A DNA stretch of 64,000 nt from an uncultured Ruegeria sp. (GTDB lineage: Bacteria; Pseudomonadota; Alphaproteobacteria; Rhodobacterales; Rhodobacteraceae). The notes beneath the pieces are model-generated. The model searched no databases. It saw nothing but the letters and a program-made list of their open reading frames with translations, and was not told where the DNA came from. The stretch covers positions 62,001-126,000 of the forward strand of contig NZ_CANNGO010000003.1 of the NCBI RefSeq assembly GCF_947504215.1, in the 5' to 3' direction. How positions within the stretch are numbered: position 1 is the stretch's first letter; each line of letters starts with the position of its first letter. Below, piece after piece: positions 62,774 through 64,000 of this stretch. The position numbers were made by a program, and so were the translations under genes.

Positions 62774-64000
62774 GGCGAGCCATATCCTCAGTGCTCATGA
62801 CGATCGAAAACTCTTCACGCACCTGCGCATCGGCAGCACCGAAATAGTTGGGGAAATGAGTGTCGAGGATGGAATTGGCCTTATCTCGGGCGCGATCCAG
62901 CAGGTCAGTTTTACCTTCATTTTCCCAAGTATCTGTGCGTTCTCGATCCATCAGCTCGGGGTAGATGAATTCGCTCGTCATATAATTCAAAGTGTGGGGG
63001 TTCCCCAAAAAATGGCCCGGGTCGATGGCGCATTTGTGGATGATGTCAACCGCCATGGTTTCGTCGGTCACTTCGATGCCACGCAAGGAACGCAAAATCA
63101 TTCCACCCGCCTCATCGTCGATCACCATGCTTTCAAAACTGCAGCCCATGAGTGAACCGATCATGCCGCCGAATTCACAAAGGCGATTGGCACCCGCATG
63201 GGCGGCCAGTGTAAAGGTCAACGCTTTTTCCAACCCGTATTGGGCGTCCGGAATTTTGGCGTCGGTCATACCCGCGCCCACAGAAGTAGGCAGGTTATAG
63301 AAATTGCCCATTTGAACGGCTGCCGCTGCGATCAAGGCCTGTTCGCCGCTGCCGCCGGTGAACGACCCGCTGCGCAGGTCGGTTATAAAGGGCCATGCAG
63401 CAAAGCAGATTGGACAGCCAGGTGTAATCAGGTTGACGATGGCCACGCAGGCGAGCGTTTCGGCGACGGTTTGCACCAGCGTCCCGGCAAGGGTTGCGGG
63501 CGCAGTAGCACCGGCCTGAGGTGGAACGGCCAGATCGACGGTCAAGCCCAGTTTAGCGGTGTCAATCATTATCTCCATGTTTTCCTTGCCGATCCTTAGC
63601 GGCGAGACCATGGGGCAGCCGCCAAAGATGACGCTGGGCTTTTTCATGAAGCTGCCTTCACCACCCTGGGCGAGATCAAACATACGGATGGCATGGGGGA
63701 TATGGCTGCGGTCGCGAAAGGTCAGACAGGCGGGTTTCTGACTGCCGGCCAGTATCGCATAGATGGTGTTCATATCGTGCGAAAGGTCGTCAGTTACATC
63801 GGTCGCCAGCACCGTGTCACCCAGCATATGAATGTTTTCCAGGCGGTCCACCAGCCGGGTGAAATCATAAACATCACGCAATACAGAAGGGCGGTAGCTT
63901 TTGGTCTCAGAATCAAACGTGGTCACGGCTGTACCAGAGTTGGCGAAATAAACGCTTTCCGCCGTGCAATGCATGTCGTCTTTGCCTTCTCGCTCACCAC
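62766..64000 (-). CDS. Trimethylamine methyltransferase (MttB) family protein, 5' end outside window
   Basis: At least 411 residues, open to the right edge; MttB proteins have about 480-510, so some 80-100 N-terminal residues are missing and the ATG at 63974 is internal. Blocks: MHCTAESVYFANSGTAVTTF, KPSVIFGGCPMVSPLRIGKE, LAGTLVQTVAETLACVAIVN LITPGCPICFAAWPF, DAQYGLEKALTFTLAAHAGA, GMIGSLMGCSFESMVIDDEA. No in-frame TAG occurs in the visible part, so it is most likely a non-pyrrolysine MttB homologue. Such proteins (for example MtgB for glycine betaine) pass methyl groups to corrinoid proteins. Coupled to the aminotransferase. Confidence 0.88.
   Translation of the reverse strand, partial: GEREGKDDMHCTAESVYFANSGTAVTTFDSETKSYRPSVLRDVYDFTRLVDRLENIHMLGDTVLATDVTDDLSHDMNTIYAILAGSQKPACLTFRDRSHIPHAIRMFDLAQGGEGSFMKKPSVIFGGCPMVSPLRIGKENMEIMIDTAKLGLTVDLAVPPQAGATAPATLAGTLVQTVAETLACVAIVNLITPGCPICFAAWPFITDLRSGSFTGGSGEQALIAAAAVQMGNFYNLPTSVGAGMTDAKIPDAQYGLEKALTFTLAAHAGANRLCEFGGMIGSLMGCSFESMVIDDEAGGMILRSLRGIEVTDETMAVDIIHKCAIDPGHFLGNPHTLNYMTSEFIYPELMDRERTDTWENEGKTDLLDRARDKANSILDTHFPNYFGAADAQVREEFSIVMSTEDMARRG

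Overview
The window looks like a chromosomal segment of a marine alphaproteobacterium of the Rhodobacterales (Roseobacter group). This is inferred from the gene families together: the GANTC methyltransferase CcrM next to rnhB, the flagellar regulators FlbT and FlaF, DUF1217 and FlgN/FlgJ-like flagellar proteins, TRAP and tripartite tricarboxylate (TTT) transporters, a trimethylamine methyltransferase (MttB) family gene, and compact, moderately GC-rich, mostly operonic gene order. No prophage, integrase, insertion sequence or CRISPR array was seen.

Layout. 1-4.1 kb: end of pmbA/tldE, a CysQ-like phosphatase, a diverged Kdo transferase and lpxK (lipid A), all + and overlapping. 4.1-11.7 kb: DsbA-like oxidoreductase, DUF721 protein, mutY, an AlkB-type membrane hydroxylase, a membrane class III cyclase, then rnhB-ccrM with three GANTC sites in front of ccrM. 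11.8-14.4 kb: a small secreted protein, a membrane-anchored winged-helix protein and a DUF427-cyclase fusion. 14.5-20.3 kb: flagellar genes (DUF1217, flbT, flaF, flagellin, FlgN-like and FlgJ-like on -; fliK and flgD on +). 20.3-28.9 kb: an aminoglycoside-phosphotransferase-fold kinase and a polyamine module (FAD oxidoreductase, potIHGF transporter, GntR regulator, aminotransferase). 28.9-37.8 kb: lytic transglycosylase, WYL regulator divergent from a GST gene, DUF1801, rnr, DUF2064, dapE, and a prokaryotic ionotropic glutamate-receptor-like channel. 37.8-39.4 kb: a degenerate accessory patch with a broken SDR gene and a Crp/Fnr regulator.

39.4-46.5 kb is the most coherent catabolic cassette: LacI regulator, tctA-tctB-tctC, a CoA-acylating aldehyde dehydrogenase and an AMP-forming acyl-CoA ligase. 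The regulator-dehydrogenase-ligase set is that of sulfoacetate utilisation (SauR, SauS, SauT), with a TTT transporter where Cupriavidus has SauU; the substrate is inferred, not shown. 46.8-54.0 kb is a - strand aromatic-acid operon: extradiol dioxygenase, MhpA-type hydroxylase, FAH-family hydrolase, MhpR-like IclR regulator and a TRAP transporter. 54.4-61.3 kb is housekeeping: rpmJ, tRNA-Val(GAC), N-formylglutamate amidohydrolase, dinB, a candidate structured small RNA, pyrF, a lipoprotein, and clpB behind a heat-shock-type promoter. The right edge has a class III aminotransferase translationally coupled to an MttB-family methyltransferase that runs out of the window.

Limits: all identifications come from reading motifs and remembered family features. 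No database search, alignment or folding program was run. Start codons were chosen by Shine-Dalgarno spacing and gene overlap.
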